A DNA stretch of 64,000 nt from Blepharisma stoltei (taxonomy: Eukaryota > Ciliophora > Heterotrichea > Heterotrichida > Blepharismidae): positions 368,501-432,500 of the forward strand of contig CAJZBQ010000023.1 of assembly GCA_914767885.1 (NCBI GenBank). The letters are read 5' to 3'. The notes under the pieces are model-generated. The model worked only from the letters and a program-made list of their open reading frames with translations. It ran no database searches and was not told where the DNA came from. Below are positions 45,157 to 56,332 of this stretch, one piece after another (position 1 is the first letter of the stretch; the number at the start of each line of letters is the position of its first letter). The translations under genes and the position numbers were made by a program.

Positions 45157-46996
45157 TTAATAAACTAAAGCTTTCTTTTTCAAAGTTCGCAGATTTTGCT
45201 TTAATGGCAATGGATGGAATGCCCTTTCTGGATTGAATCGATTTCTATACTCACTTGTCGCCATGTCTCCATGCAATTTTTTAATAGGCTCCCACCCATG
45301 CCCATCAAAAAGCGTTGAGTTCTGCACAAATCCAGAGGCTTGTGTAGATGGCCTATTAGACTTGCTTAAATTACTTATATAGAAGTCTCTTGCAGGCCAC
45401 TTCTCACCTCTGCATAACTTTCAACCGTTTGCTTGCCAGTAAGACACTCCCTTCCACTGTGTTCCTCCTCATGGCATAAATAAAATGGCATTCGGTTCGA
45501 GAGAAATTGGCTCTGCCAATTTTCTCTCCCTCATGGAATTTTATTTATGGGGCTGGGTTTTCTCTCGAGAACTTCTGCACAGCAACAGCCGTTTAAACTT
45601 TGGGGATAACCAAAGGCACGGCTCCTCAGTGCACTCAAGATTTCGGAGTTTTACCTCTCAGCACATCCCCACGGGAGGATGACCCTTAGGCGGAACACGC
45701 GCAGGAGTTGAGTCTGGACGAGCGACGGCAACGCGCCGGGTGAGATGTGCGGCGATTTATCTGGCGACTAGCCTTATAGAAGGCTTGGGTGTGGGCTGAC
45801 CACATATTCCAAGATGGCTTGGTGACGTCACTAGTTGTCGCTTTGACACTTTTTCATTAAGGGGTGTGGGCACTAGACACCTTAAAAACTATGTAACTAA
45901 GTAAGTAAGTGTTCCTCCTCATGGATGAGGGTTTGCACTCACTACCTGAGAGCCAAAGACGCTAGGTCATGGTGCTATATGTCAAGAGGTTCGTGATTTC
46001 TCAAAATTAAAAAATTAAATTTTTCTGCTCGAGCTGTACACCAAAATGGAGCCAGGAGCTCACGACATACGCCTGGCATCACGCTAGGGATTTGGCTATT
46101 GGCAAAGCGACAACCTCTGGCCTTTTTGAGTGTCCCATTTCAATATCCTGCGAACCATCTTCCCACGAGGTTAAACCTTTACCTGATGCGAGCATGCAGT
46201 AGCAAATCCTAACGTTGCATTCCACCAAATCAAGTAAAATCTTGTCGGATGCACATTTCCGAACACTGCCCTCCCGCAAAGTCCCCCGCTTTCCCAATGA
46301 GCCTCCGACCACAGATGTTAAGCAAGCTGCTTACCATTCCAGTTTATTGTATGATAGTCTATTAGACACCTGTACGTTTTTTCAGAACCCTGTATCTGTA
46401 GTTCTATATATTTCAGGTCTTTTTTTTTCTTGGTTTACATATCCTTTTTCTAGCTAAATAATAGGAGGAGACTAACTATTTAAACCACGAAACGATTTCT
46501 CTGCAATTCAATGCATATAGATTTAAGATTTTCTATAAGTAGTCTCGAATGAATCGTCAGCATAATTAGGATGGGTTTGTGGGATCGTGCATTTCCCGTG
46601 GAATCTAGAAATCGTATGATATTCCTCTTCAAGTCCTCCCCCAAATTTTCCATGTGTCCTTCTCATAGGAGAAGAGGACTCATAAGGACGGTTAGGGAAC
46701 CTTTCAGTTGCCCGTGGGTTTAAATATTTTTGACGATTAAATTGCTCTTTTACTGTTTTAGTAAAGGTGGAGCCAAAATTATCGTCAGCCCTTGCGCCTG
46801 GGATATACCCAGAGTAGCCAGGAATTGCACAAGATTTCGTCGTTATAGGAGTTTTGGATCCCATATCATTTGAGCTGGTTCTAAAGTGGTTTTTTGATGT
46901 CCAGGCTGATAAATCAGTAGGAGTGATGTCATTTGATCTCACCAATGGAGAGGAATGACGAAAACTGCTGTTGACACTATTAAGGTTTCCTAGCAT
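45157..46996 (-). CDS. putative ciliary microtubule-associated protein, split by an IES and a retroelement
   Basis: ATG 46996. The N-terminal half contains AIPGYSGYIPGARADDNFGS then TFTKTVKEQF, similar in style to the PGYxGxxPG motifs of doublet-lumen proteins (DUF2475/FAM166 type). Removing 46008-46533 joins ADDSFETTY to NFEKSRTSWHIAPWP. After the second element (45475-45908) the C-terminal half reads PWGGTQWKGVSYWQANGWK, WPARDFYISNLSKSN, then EYRNRFNPERAFHPLPL, also ciliary-like. Many Trp are TGA. Stop TAA at 45157. Function inferred from motif style only; one continuous gene is the simplest reading. Confidence 0.6.
45475..45908 (+). mobile_element. retroelement-like insertion with 16-bp duplication
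   Basis: GTGTTCCTCCTCATGG at 45459-45474 and 45909-45924 flanks an element starting CATAAATAAAATGGCATTCG and ending in a (GTAA)n tail. The duplication lacks TA, but the element has TA at both edges. TA excision would leave 21 extra bases, adding seven residues in frame without a stop. Confidence 0.8.
46008..46533. mobile_element. 526-bp IES containing a GC-rich transposon segment
   Basis: Outer TAs at 46008 and 46534 join FETTY to NFEKSRTSW in frame. Inside, about 46030-46370 is GC-rich, beginning near ACACCAAAATGGAGCCAGG, similar to other element starts; the edges are AT-rich. Confidence 0.6.
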
Positions 46997-47207
46997 TTTT
47001 ATTATATTTCAGTAAAGCTAAACGGAGAACTAATTATTAAAAAATCATGAAAGATCGAAAATAGGCAAAAGACAAGACTTTGAAAAGGACTAGTTTTTTG
47101 CTTTATCTGTGAAGATATATCAATTAGAGCAAACTCTGTGACAGAATTCTCAATCTGTAAGCTTCGAGTTTGCGAAAAACGTGCATGAAGAAATGATAAA
47201 AATTCAT

Positions 47208-47990
47208 GGATTTAGTAAATTATGTAAGAGAAGAAATTAAAGCCGGTTTATTGAATAAAGAATTAGGAAGTAATTAATGCAATTAAGAAGCGATGTCAAA
47301 GTATATCAAGATGAAAAACATTGCTAAACATAAATCAACTATATCAAGATTAGAATCACAACTTAAAACTAATGAAAGCAAGTACATGCAGAAGATAAAA
47401 AGCAATAGAAGAAAAGATAGTTTAAGTTTAACGAAATCTCTAGGCAAAAGCCCCAGTCTTCTTTACTTGAGATCCAGCTTCATTAACAGCTCTGAACAAC
47501 GGTAGGTGGACCTGCCTAACCTTCGAACCGTTAAAGTTAATGAGCCAGTTAAGGCTTCTCTAGTAAGTGCTAGCCACAGCACCGACCTCTTCTCTTCAGG
47601 CCGATACTCTCAAGAAGCATGACTTCTCTCACTAAGCTCGGAGGTAGGACCCGGACCTGCGGAGCAGGGGTTAGGACCTATTCCTAAACTGGCATTTTTA
47701 ACATTGTGAAAAAAAGATAGAAAAAGAAGAAAACCGAACATATCTGGCCGAAAGCACCATTGAAAACTTAAAAGAAGTTATAGCAAGTTCAGAAAACTCA
47801 GAAAAAGTTATCAGAGATCGGCTGAATTTTATAGAAGCTGAGATAAAACATATTGAACAAGCATATAGAAGACATAGAAAAACTTGATTCAGAAATCTGC
47901 GAGCTTGAGAGAAAAACCAAAATATGATACCCTATAAAAAGTTAAGGACTATCACATTCAGAAACTGCCATAAAGAAATTAAAATGAAGT
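47208..47990 (+). pseudogene. coiled-coil gene, probably broken
   Basis: Coiled-coil fragments: MDLVNYVREEIKAGLLNKEL, then ISRLESQLKTNESKYMQKIK up to FINSSEQR and TAG at 47505. After a GC-rich insert come EKKIEKEENRTYLAESTIEN, LKEVIASSENSEKVIRDRLN and FIEAEIKHIEQ. A one-base shift follows, then IEDIEKLDSEICELERKTK. No pair of TAs around the insert restores the frame, and the one-base shift remains, so I treat it as a pseudogene. Missed inserts could still rescue it. Confidence 0.45.
47506..47700. mobile_element. GC-rich insert in the coiled-coil locus
   Basis: GC-rich block (GGTAGGTGGACCTGCCTAAC ... CGGACCTGCGGAGCAGGGGT) unlike the flanking coding sequence. TAACA is present on both sides (47489 and about 47699). 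Family uncertain. Confidence 0.45.
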
Positions 47991-48268
47991 TTAAAGATCA
48001 AATACTTGTGTTGCTAACCCTGCTTAATTACAATAAGATATAGGTAAAATTTTTAATTTTTTAACCGCCTTTAATAAGAACAATTTTTTGAAAATAGGTG
48101 AAAATACTAATTTTTTATAAAATTCGCTTTGGTCTAATTTAATATATAAAGGTAAAGCAGAATATTATAAACATTTTCACACTGAATTGAGTAAATTTTT
48201 TAATTAATTCTTCAAAATATTGTGTTCAATTTAGATTTTTTAATTTTTAAAAAAATTAGCCTTTTTAG

Positions 48269-48415
48269 ATGGAAAAAGATTTTTTGCTCAATTTAACGGG
48301 GGTATTAAGGCTAATTGAAAGTTTCATGAATACAAGAGAAGCAATAGAGTCAAGAGATAAAAATGATCCGATATTAGCCGAAGAAAAAAGGCATGCCTGA
48401 TGTAAAATTGCTTAA
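48269..48415 (+). CDS. small protein (48 aa), unknown
   Basis: ATG 48269 to TAA 48415: MEKDFLLNLTGVLRLIESFM then NTREAIESRDKNDPILAEEK and RHAWCKIA (Trp is TGA). Coding-like composition in an AT-rich gap; amphipathic helical character. No family recognised. Could be a short real gene or the first exon of something lost. It ends 75 bp before the DCN1-like gene. Confidence 0.4.
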
Positions 48416-48490
48416 TTATCCTTAAATTTTGGATTTATTAATATTAATGATTATAAATAGTTATCATCTATATTTCTTATACAAACTAAT

Positions 48491-49246
48491 ATGAAAAAAG
48501 GCAATGTTCCTCAGCCAGCTGCTAAGAAGCCAGCTCCTGCAAAATCAGCTGTCAAAGCTCCTTCTAAGTCTTCAGCTCAAAAAGAGCCTCCTGCCAAGTC
48601 TGCAGGAAAAGTCTCTGCAAGTCCATCTCAACCAGATCCAAAACCAGCCAAAAAAGCAGGGCCACCTTCCATCACAGACAACATTGGAAGTCTATTTGGA
48701 TCCTACTGCAACCAAGCTCATACAGAAATTGATTTTGAAGGTTTACAACGCCTCTGCGATGATTTACGAATCAATCCGATGACTGATGTTGAACTTCTTG
48801 CATTTGTTTGGAAATGCCAAATCAAGCAAGCAGGAACGATATCTCAGGAAGAGTTTACTAATGGGATGAACGCTATAAGAGCTGACTCATTGAGCACTTT
48901 AAAAACTAGGCTTAATGCGCTGAGAGATTTCGCAAGAGACCCATTTCAGAATGACTTCAGAAATTTTTTTAGGTTTGTCTTTGATTTAACAAAAGAGCCA
49001 GGAGCTAGAAATATTGATGCAAATGATGGGATTTCGCTGTTAAATTTATTATTAACTCCTCACTTCAGGTGGATGCCAAGATTTATCGAATTTTTAGGAA
49101 CAAAACAGCAGAAGTTTCTGAATTTAGATCAATGGATGGGAATTCTTGAATTTTGCAAGAAAAACCCAAGCAGCTTTGATAGCTACAACCCTGAAGACCC
49201 ATGACCAGTTCTAATCGACGAGTTTGTGACCTGGACCCGACAATAG
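48491..49246 (+). CDS. DCN1-like (DCUN1D) cullin neddylation co-factor
   Basis: Scaffold co-E3 that promotes NEDD8 transfer to cullins. After a low-complexity Ala/Lys/Pro N-terminus (residues 1-55), the potentiating-neddylation domain begins SLFGSYCNQAHTEIDFEGLQ. It continues ELLAFVWKCQIKQAGTISQE and FRNFFRFVFDLTKEPGARNI, then FLNLDQWMGILEFCKKNP. The C-terminus DP-W-PVLIDEFVTW has its first Trp as TGA and matches the W-P-V-L-I-D-x-F-V signature that binds the cullin. Ends RQ and TAG at 49246. Calling TGA a stop would remove the functional tail. Confidence 0.93.
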
Positions 49247-49430
49247 CCTTAATTTGGCTCTATGTCGAAATAATGTGACATTTTGTCGAAACAGTGTGAC
49301 ATTTGGTCTAAATTTAAAGTTTTTCAATCAAATGTCTGTATATCATCAGTTTTTCTGCGATATGTCCTTCAATGAAATGGACACTATCAAAAGTACAGAT
49401 CATTGAACCCTGCACCCTTAATTTTATTTT
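49247..49430. repeat. repeat D copy downstream of the DCN1-like gene
   Basis: Contains GTCGAAATAATGTGACATTT, GTCGAAACAGTGTGACATTT and, inverted, GGTTCAATGATCTGTACTTT, which match strings inside the IES at 8930-9168. It is noncoding and begins directly after the stop codon. Confidence 0.5.
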
Positions 49431-49490
49431 ATTTCTTTAGAGTAGCTGCTAAAAGTAATTATAAGAGCATTAAATAAAAGCTAAATCAAC

Positions 49491-51260
49491 ATGTCTACTA
49501 ATGAAGCGATTGAAGTAATATGCATCTAGGTAGAATCATTAGTTCTCAACTGTAACAAGCAAGCCATGGAACTTCTACGTCAAGACAACTATAACGAAGC
49601 TTTATTACTGCTCCGAAAAGCCGAAAGTTTGCTTTCACATCCTGAAAATCTAAAAGATGCAAATAACAAACTCCATGCAATCACTTACAACAACATCGGC
49701 TGCTTCTATAAAAAAGCTGGAAAGGCCCAGCTTGCTCTTCAATATTTACAAAGAGCCTTAGAAGTCAGCAAAAACTTCCCCTCAGAGTACACAAACCTTG
49801 CAGGGACACATTTAAATATATGTGCAATTGTTTCACAAATGGGAGACCATGAGACTGGGGTTTCGCATGCTATAAAAGCGTTGCAGCTTTTAAAAAAATC
49901 ATATGACGAGGATGGGTCTCAAAACACCATTTCTACGCTGATAATTGCACTGCATAATACAGGGGTAGAGTATGAGTTTTTAGGGGAACTAAAAAAGGCT
50001 GAAGAAACTTATAAATGCGGGATGGATTTGGCTAATAAGCATCTTGGGAAAAATCATCAATTAGCCCTGACTCTGACAAAAAATTATACACTTTTGCAAA
50101 GAAATAGGGAAATTATTAAGCCACAGTTAACAAAAAAACTGTATTTTGAAAAATTGTCGTCTGGATACTCAAGAACAAGGAACTCAATGGAGCCTCAGCA
50201 TTCTTCAGCTAATGAAAGAACTTTACCGAAAATAAGAACAACGAGTGGAAGGGCGAGAAAAGGAAGAAAGGCAAATAAAAGTGTGGGAGAGCCTAAACGG
50301 AATGACTCTAACAAGATGAAGTTTATGGAATTTCTACCTACTACTGTAAACCAGCCGAAAAAATTCCAAAGAAATCTCCTTAAAACAGCACCTGAGTCCC
50401 AAGTTAAAAAGCCTCAATTTTCGCCTATAACTGATAAGCCGACAACAAGCTTTACAAAGCCAAAACATCTTTCAATAAAAGAAGATAAAGCTATAAGCCA
50501 TATAGAAAATAGAATAGAAACACTGAGGAGCCAACTTGATGATTTCGAAAATAAATATAAAGAGCTTGAAAAGAATGCTTCAAAAAAGCCACTGTCAAAG
50601 CTTGATAGACAAGCTTTAACCCCTTCTCCGCCTCTATTAAACCGTTCATTAGGCCCAATAAAGCCAGTATCTCCACCTTCGAAAAATAATTATTCCCATA
50701 TAATCACTATACAAAAGCACTGGAGAGGTTATAAAGCAAGAAAGGACTTTAAAATTCAGAAGAGGCTTGAAGCCCAAGAAAAAGCTAAAGCGGCCATCGA
50801 AGAGTTAGAAATTCTAAAGAAAAGAGCTATGGATGATAATTTATATCAAGATTTAGAAGAGCATGTAAGACCAAAATCATCTGCTTTTCCCATTAAAAAA
50901 CCAGAAGAAAAAGTGCGCCCAAAAACCAACTCCTCAGCATACCCGCCTCCAAATGTAAATTTTAGACCTTTAAAAAGTGCTCAAAAAACGTTAAAATTCC
51001 AATTGGACCCCATTCCTGAATCCAGGATTGAAACTAAAACTGACCGTGCAATTTTGATACAATCTCACATAAGGAGATTTATTAGCCAAAAAAAATATAA
51101 AAAAATGAAAAACGCTGCCATGAAAATACAGAAAAATATAAGGAGACATCAGTGCAAAAGTTTATATCAAGATATTCTATCTGCTGTGCTATTTATACAA
51201 GCGTTTTGGAGAGGGCACTTGGTGAGAAAAAAATATTTGAAGAAAGAGAAGCATAATTAA
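49491..51260 (+). CDS. TPR-repeat protein with C-terminal IQ motifs
   Basis: ATG 49491 gives MSTNEAIE; a 15-nt intron (49515-49529, with an in-frame TAG) leads to VESLVLNCNKQAMELLRQDN. TPR repeats follow: YNNIGCFYKKAGKAQLALQY, LHNTGVEYEFLGELKKAEET. The middle is basic and disordered, with a coiled stretch. Four IQ-like motifs (IQKHWRGYKARKDFKIQKR, IQSHIRRFISQKKYKK, IQKNIRRHQCKSLYQD, IQAFWRGHLVRKKYLK) predict calmodulin or centrin binding. A cytoskeletal or basal-body adaptor is likely but not shown. TAA 51260; convergent neighbour 44 bp away. Confidence 0.85.
49515..49529 (+). other. 15-nt intron
   Basis: GTAATATGCATCTAG. Its TAG would end the frame after NEAIEVIC; removal extends the TPR protein upstream to ATG 49491. 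Confidence 0.85.
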
Positions 51261-51304
51261 TGGTAATATTGAGTATCTAGAATTTGTATTAAAATCTTAA
51301 ATAG

Positions 51305-53821
51305 TTAAAAGAATTTATCGATTTCTTGGTATCCTCTTTCAGCATCTGATATTAAAGATTCAGTTTTCTCTGTATGGCTTTCGTATAACCTTTGAGCTGG
51401 GTTATATGAAGGCACATCACAGTCAATATCGATCGATTCAGGCTCCTGGAATTTATTTGTCGATTTAACTATTGCAGGATTTTCAGTAAAAGCTTGAGGT
51501 CTCTGATAAGGGGACTTCGATTGATAATAAAAATTGTTGGGCTGACTTCTTGAAGGTAAAGGAGATCTAAAGGTTCGCTTATTTTTCCTAGTTTCTCTAC
51601 TTAGTGATACTGGTGAATCTTCTCTTGAAGCTCCAAATTGTTTTGATTTCGCTGAAGCATTAAATTGTTCTAAATTTGACTCTGAAGGTTTTAAGGTGAT
51701 TCTATTCCCAAACTCAATATTGTCGGGTTTAGATTTTTTTTGTGGCTTTTTTACAAATGAAATTACGGATTCTGCAAAAGCACCTTTATCTCTTCGAGTC
51801 TCATCAATTTCAAGCTCTTGCGGCATAATTTCTTCGAACTTAGGCTTAGATTTAGCTTTGTGGGGAGACCTTTCTTTTATTGGCAAATTTATAGGAAACT
51901 GAGCCCAAATATCAGGGTTGGCTTGAAGTTTTTCCATCATTTCGAAAATGGTATCGGTCATATTTTTCGGGACTTTTCATACAGAAAGGAATCCAGAAGT
52001 CCCTGCAATTACGATAAACCTCCCATCTCTTGACCAGCTGATAGCTTTCATACTGCTGCAGTTATTCAGTCTACTAAGTTCAGTAGATTTTTTGCCTGTC
52101 CCTGTTTCGTATACTACTAATTTTACATAAGAACCTATTTGGTTTGGCAGGAATACTCCTATATAGAGCCCTGAAGGATCTTGTATGCACCCTTTAGGAT
52201 TTATTTCAGTTTCAATAATTCCTGCAATTTCTCCATTATCTATATTGAAAATATATATCCCGCCTAAGCTGCAAGTCACCAATAAAAATGATCCACTTGT
52301 ATGGATGCAAAAACCATTGGATTTTCCGTCAATTGGAAATAGATTGAAATGAGTTCTTTCGAGCTCGCCTTGAATGGCTTCAAATGTTTGTATCTGGATA
52401 CTGCTTGAGTCTTTTAAGGTTGCAGCTTTTATGCACATTCCATCTCCATCTATACATTCATGGAATTTTATTGTTTGTAAAGCATTTTGATTTCTTATCC
52501 AAGGCTCTTCAAGCACAATGCCAACTGTTTCAAAATTTGAGTCCAAAATTACAGCTTGGCCAGAGCTAAATCCAACCCCTAGAAAATGACCGCTTGGTGT
52601 AAACGAAAGATCAGTCACCTCTGAGCTTGATATCTGCAAGCTATTTAAATATCTCGGTTTTTCCCCTAAATCGAAAAATTTTACAGTCCCTCTACTGAAT
52701 CCGCAGCATACTGTTTTTTTAGAAGGATGTACCCCAATAGCAGTAACATATCCTTTTCCACCAGAAACCTCCATAGCTTGCATATTCCAGCCTTTCCCCA
52801 CATATTTCCATACATAAAGACAGCCTTCGTTGCTGCTCGAGACGAAATTCCATCTTTCAGTTCATTGGACAGTGTTAACGGGTGAGCAGTGTCCTGATGA
52901 TTGATTTATAACTTGCCCTTGGGACATATTCAAAATTTGTATTGTAGCGTCTTGAAATAGGGTGTACAGGATATTTCCTCCGTTAACTAAGACTGCAGAA
53001 ATTGATGATTGATGAGTAGACGGAAGCTCTCTAAAAAGACGATTTGTGCGTAGTGAGTACATCGTAATTGAGCCAGTTGTGGAGCCGAAATAAGCGTAGT
53101 CTTGATAAGTCACGACTGATATAAAACGAAGCTTAGGGTGCTGGTAGTTTGCCATGGACTTTCCAGAAACATTCACAGTCATCACATTTCCGTTTTCTAG
53201 GAGCACCACAAATAAGTTTAGGCTTTGGGAGAATCCTACTTGTAAAATATTATTTTTGAAATGTAATCTTTTAGAGATACTGACTGAATTCTCTATTTTC
53301 CATATCTTCAAGCACAAGTTTTCAGCTGTCGCAAAGCTCAACTGATCGCTCAATAAAGTTATAAATAAGCAGCTTTCCTGCATCTCTAAGTCGTCAGTTT
53401 GCCTCAAAATTAAATCTGGAGCTCTCCACTCCCACAGACTAATTCTATAGCCTCCTTCATTTTCATTTTCAGCAATAATAAGCCTTCTACCCAAAAAACT
53501 GCAAATGACATTAGCAGTCGGGGATTTTCTTGGTTTAAATGGGACCCATTTAGCGCAGACTTGTTCCAGAGTTCGCCATCTCCATACACAGATTAAAGGC
53601 TGTAATGAGCTTTCAATAGTAATGAAGTATTCAAAGTCAGATGAAAAAGCGATAGATGTAACTGGATTATCATGGCACCTTAAATTGACTTTTCGGTCGT
53701 TATTTATGTCTCATAGCACTACCACTGTGCCAATTGAATATATAAGGGTGTCTGAGGGGCCATGGACTGCATATGCGTTCATTACACCTGTGAGCTCAAG
53801 AAGTTCCCACTCCTCTTCCAT
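51305..53821 (-). CDS. large WD40 protein (WDR62/MABP1-like)
   Basis: ATG 53821: MEEEWELLELTGVMNAYAVH, then two apparent beta-propellers over about 610 residues (IAFSSDFEYFITIESSLQPL; VNTVQ-W-TERWNFVSSSNEG; AIGVHPSKKTVCCGFSRGTV; AISWSRDGRFIVIAGTSGFL). Many Trp are TGA. After the last blade, SVWKVPKNMTDTIFEMMEKL resembles the VW+L..EMT...... exit of WDR62/MAPKBP1-type double propellers. The 200-residue tail is disordered (SPHKAKSKPKFEEIMPQELE). Ends EIDKFF at 51305. A scaffold at centrosomes, basal bodies or cilia is plausible; orthology is tentative. No insert found. Confidence 0.8.
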
Positions 53822-54009
53822 TTTAAAATCTAAGAAAATATTGAAAGATTATTTAATATTTTTATTATCCTAGGTATTTATGCATAAAGAAATTGCAAAT
53901 AAATCTAATTGGTATGATCAAATTTTTTCAATATGAATATTAGGCATTTCTATTGTAGTCTATTATAGAAAACTTAAATGCTATAATTTATGGAATGAGA
54001 TTGATTAAT

Positions 54010-54360
54010 TAATTGAATTTCGGCGTTCGCAATCACAGCACGGGTCAGAGATACACCAATGCATGCTCATTGTCCCTGAGGAACAGGCAGACACTTCTCT
54101 CCGTCACAAGAGAGTGTTGCGCAACCGGATTGGACTTTCGTCTTGAAGCCCATTAATACTTGATCTGGGACACAATTCCCAATATCATATATAAGGCGCA
54201 TGACGTCTTGGGGTTTGTCACTTAATCCATCAAAGCTTTGATGGCTGTGCCCTTTCAAAGAATCTCCAGAGGTAAAAAATCCATGTGCCAGGTATTAGCT
54301 CCCTGAGGTAAGAGAAAATCCCACGCCCGGTATACACCAAGGCTTGTCTCCTCCATATCA
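54010..54360. mobile_element. GC-rich transposon-like segment
   Basis: GC-rich block directly upstream of the membrane-protein ATG (GTTCGCAATCACAGCACGGG ... ACGCCCGGTATACACCAAGG). It contains two similar TACACCAA-GC-TG strings. No coding potential; boundaries and family unknown. Confidence 0.4.
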
Positions 54361-54371
54361 ATATATATGAA

Positions 54372-55334
54372 ATGCTACTAATAAAAGTTTTGTATTATAT
54401 TTTCAGGCTATTAGGACCAGTTTGCCTTATTGGAGGAGAAATTGCAACAGCTGTTGGCAGCTGGCAGTCTTTTATTGGAAGGGATGAATATGTGGGTGCT
54501 TGCGATTATATCGTCACCAAAAGTTATTTTGAAAAAATAACAATTGTTAAAGGAACTGATGGGAGTTGCGAAGCTTATAAAGATAATGACAAAGATATTT
54601 GCCATTCTAGCAATCATTATTTAAAGCATGACTTTGGAGAATACCATTCGCAGACACTAGAATTAGTTAACATATCATTTGACTATTACGCATCCTTACT
54701 TGGACTAATATGAGCAATTTTTGTATCAGTTCACTGTCTATGCTTTTTATTTATTGAAATCTGCAGACGACAGCGCTACTATAGAAATTACTCATATTGG
54801 CTAGGAATGTGATATACCTTGTTTATGAGGTATCCAACCATCACTTATAGCTTGGCAACTTTTTTATTCGGTTCTTTCTGATATGATGACTGTTTAGGAG
54901 CATTCCAAATATGGGTTCATTCGAAATTTTATTATTATTTATTAACTCTTACCTTCTTTCTTTCGTTATGGCCATATATTTACCTTTACAGACTTTTATG
55001 AGACAGAATCGGACTAAATCTCACTAATTTAGGGAACACTTATAAAATTGAAAATATTTTTAACCCTGCTGAAAGAGACACAACTAAGAGATGGCAATAT
55101 GAGATGGTAGGAGGTTTGGTTTCTTTACTAATAATTGACTGTATCATTGTATCAATAATAGGATTTATGTCGCAGGATAGTGCGTGAATTTATCTTGTTA
55201 TTGACATCAGTTTTACTTCATTTGCGTGGTTATTAGAGCGCTTCAACGCAATAAAGTTTAAATATCAGATAGATGGGAGAGAGTTAAATGGAAATAATCG
55301 CATGAGGATGCATGCACAATATGCATTAATTTAA
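54372..55334 (+). CDS. multi-pass membrane protein, family unrecognised
   Basis: About 320 residues with six or so hydrophobic segments: MLLIKVLYYIFRLLGPVCLI (signal or TM1), a 90-residue polar Cys-containing loop (probably lumenal/extracellular), then WAIFVSVHCLCFLFIEICRR. Next are WYTLFMRYPTITYSLATFLF, YYYLLTLTFFLSLWPYIYLY and VGGLVSLLIIDCIIVSIIGF, then a final segment. Several Trp are TGA (GLI-W-AIF, GM-W-YTLF). TAA at 55334. The layout resembles small eukaryotic membrane proteins of unknown role; no transporter motif seen. The start is chosen as the first ATG in frame after a GC-rich insert. Confidence 0.65.
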
Positions 55335-55404
55335 GCAAATCCTGATGGTTTAGAGTAATTATTAATAAGTCATAGCTAATTAAGGCGACTAAGAAACATT
55401 TATG

Positions 55405-56071
55405 TTACTTCTTAATGTGCTTACTCCCCCCCCTCCGTGAGTGAACAAAACCATTAGAAAAATCGCTATTTTTTGCCCAAAAACCCACCCTCCGTGTGAG
55501 TGAACAAAAATTTTTTATGGAAAAAAAATTTTGATATATAAATGATAATTAGTATAATGAAATCTAGAGCTAATTCTGTTTAATTTTAAACGAATTGCTT
55601 TTTAAAACATAAATTTTATAAATTAAATTAATTTTTGCTTTCCAATTTTTGCGAATTAGGGATTTTTTTAAATTTCGAAAAAAAGAATATTTTTCATAAA
55701 ATTTATATATAAAATTTTTAAAAAAAAAAATAAATTAACCCCTCCGTGAGTGAACAAAATTTTTTTTGTTCACTCACGGAGGGGGGGAGTTAGTTCTTGC
55801 GGCAGGTGTTGAGCCTTCTCTGAAATGATTCTTAGCTCTACGAGGAATTGACTTCATATATTTCATTCTTCCAGTGCCTTCACCTCTTCTTCTGTGGGTT
55901 TTCAGGGCCCAGTTGTAGTGTCTCATTTTAGCACTTGGATATCCACAAGATGCACAGACTTTAGTTTGCTTGTGAAGAGCTCTTTTGTTGCATCTTCTGC
56001 ATACTGTATGGGTGTGTGAATTTCTCTTTCCTGCGCTAGGCGTGCCTTTAGTCTAAGTAATCATTTACCAT
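55405..56071 (-). CDS. RPL37: 60S ribosomal protein eL37, with a 16-nt intron after ATG and a family A MITE before the stop
   Basis: Large-subunit protein with a zinc ribbon. ATG 56071 is followed at once by a 16-nt intron (56053-56068), giving M-TKGTPSAGKRNSHTHT, the canonical start. Zinc ligands CRRC and CASC are present (VCRRCNKRALHKQTKVCASC), then GYPSAKMRHYNWALKTHRRR and GTGRMKYMKSIPRRAKNHFR. The MITE (55422-55790) lies six codons before the end; excision gives PAART-KHIKK and TAA at 55405, an ordinary basic eL37 tail. Unexcised, the frame runs into the MITE's poly-Pro-like TIR. Confidence 0.93.
55422..55790. mobile_element. MITE-like IES, family A copy 4
   Basis: A 369-bp TA-flanked element with well-kept ends: TACTCCCCCCCCTCCGTGAG at left; at right a long perfect palindrome, CTCCGTGAGTGAACAAAA against TTTTGTTCACTCACGGAG, ending GGGGGGGAGT-TA. 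A third motif copy (CCCTCCGTGTGAGTGAAC) lies 55 bp from the left end. Excision restores the eL37 C-terminus. Confidence 0.92.
56053..56068 (-). other. 16-nt intron right after the start codon
   Basis: On the minus strand GTAAATGATTACTTAG. Splicing joins ATG to ACT-AAA-GGC-ACG, the eL37 N-terminus. Confidence 0.9.
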
Positions 56072-56332
56072 TCCTTATAAATTTATGCCAAATAACTATG
56101 GATGAGATAGTAATTATTTAATTTCAGCTTCAAAGCAGTGTAATCTATAATGCAGAATTTCAATTCAAATTATAACATCAATTATACATGTATTTTAAAA
56201 ATTTAAATATAGCTATAAAGACTGATGCTTAAAAATTATAAATAAATACAAGCAAAATTAGTAAAAAAAGATAATCCCTCGTAGTTATTGAAATTCCTTT
56301 TTAGCCAAATTTTATTTGTAATTTTTCATGAT

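Noticed and set aside
48491-49204. Selenocysteine or stop reading of TGA at 49202
   Set aside because: The downstream W-P-V-L-I-D-E-F-V motif of the DCN1 family continues in frame, and TGA matches Trp in many other genes here.
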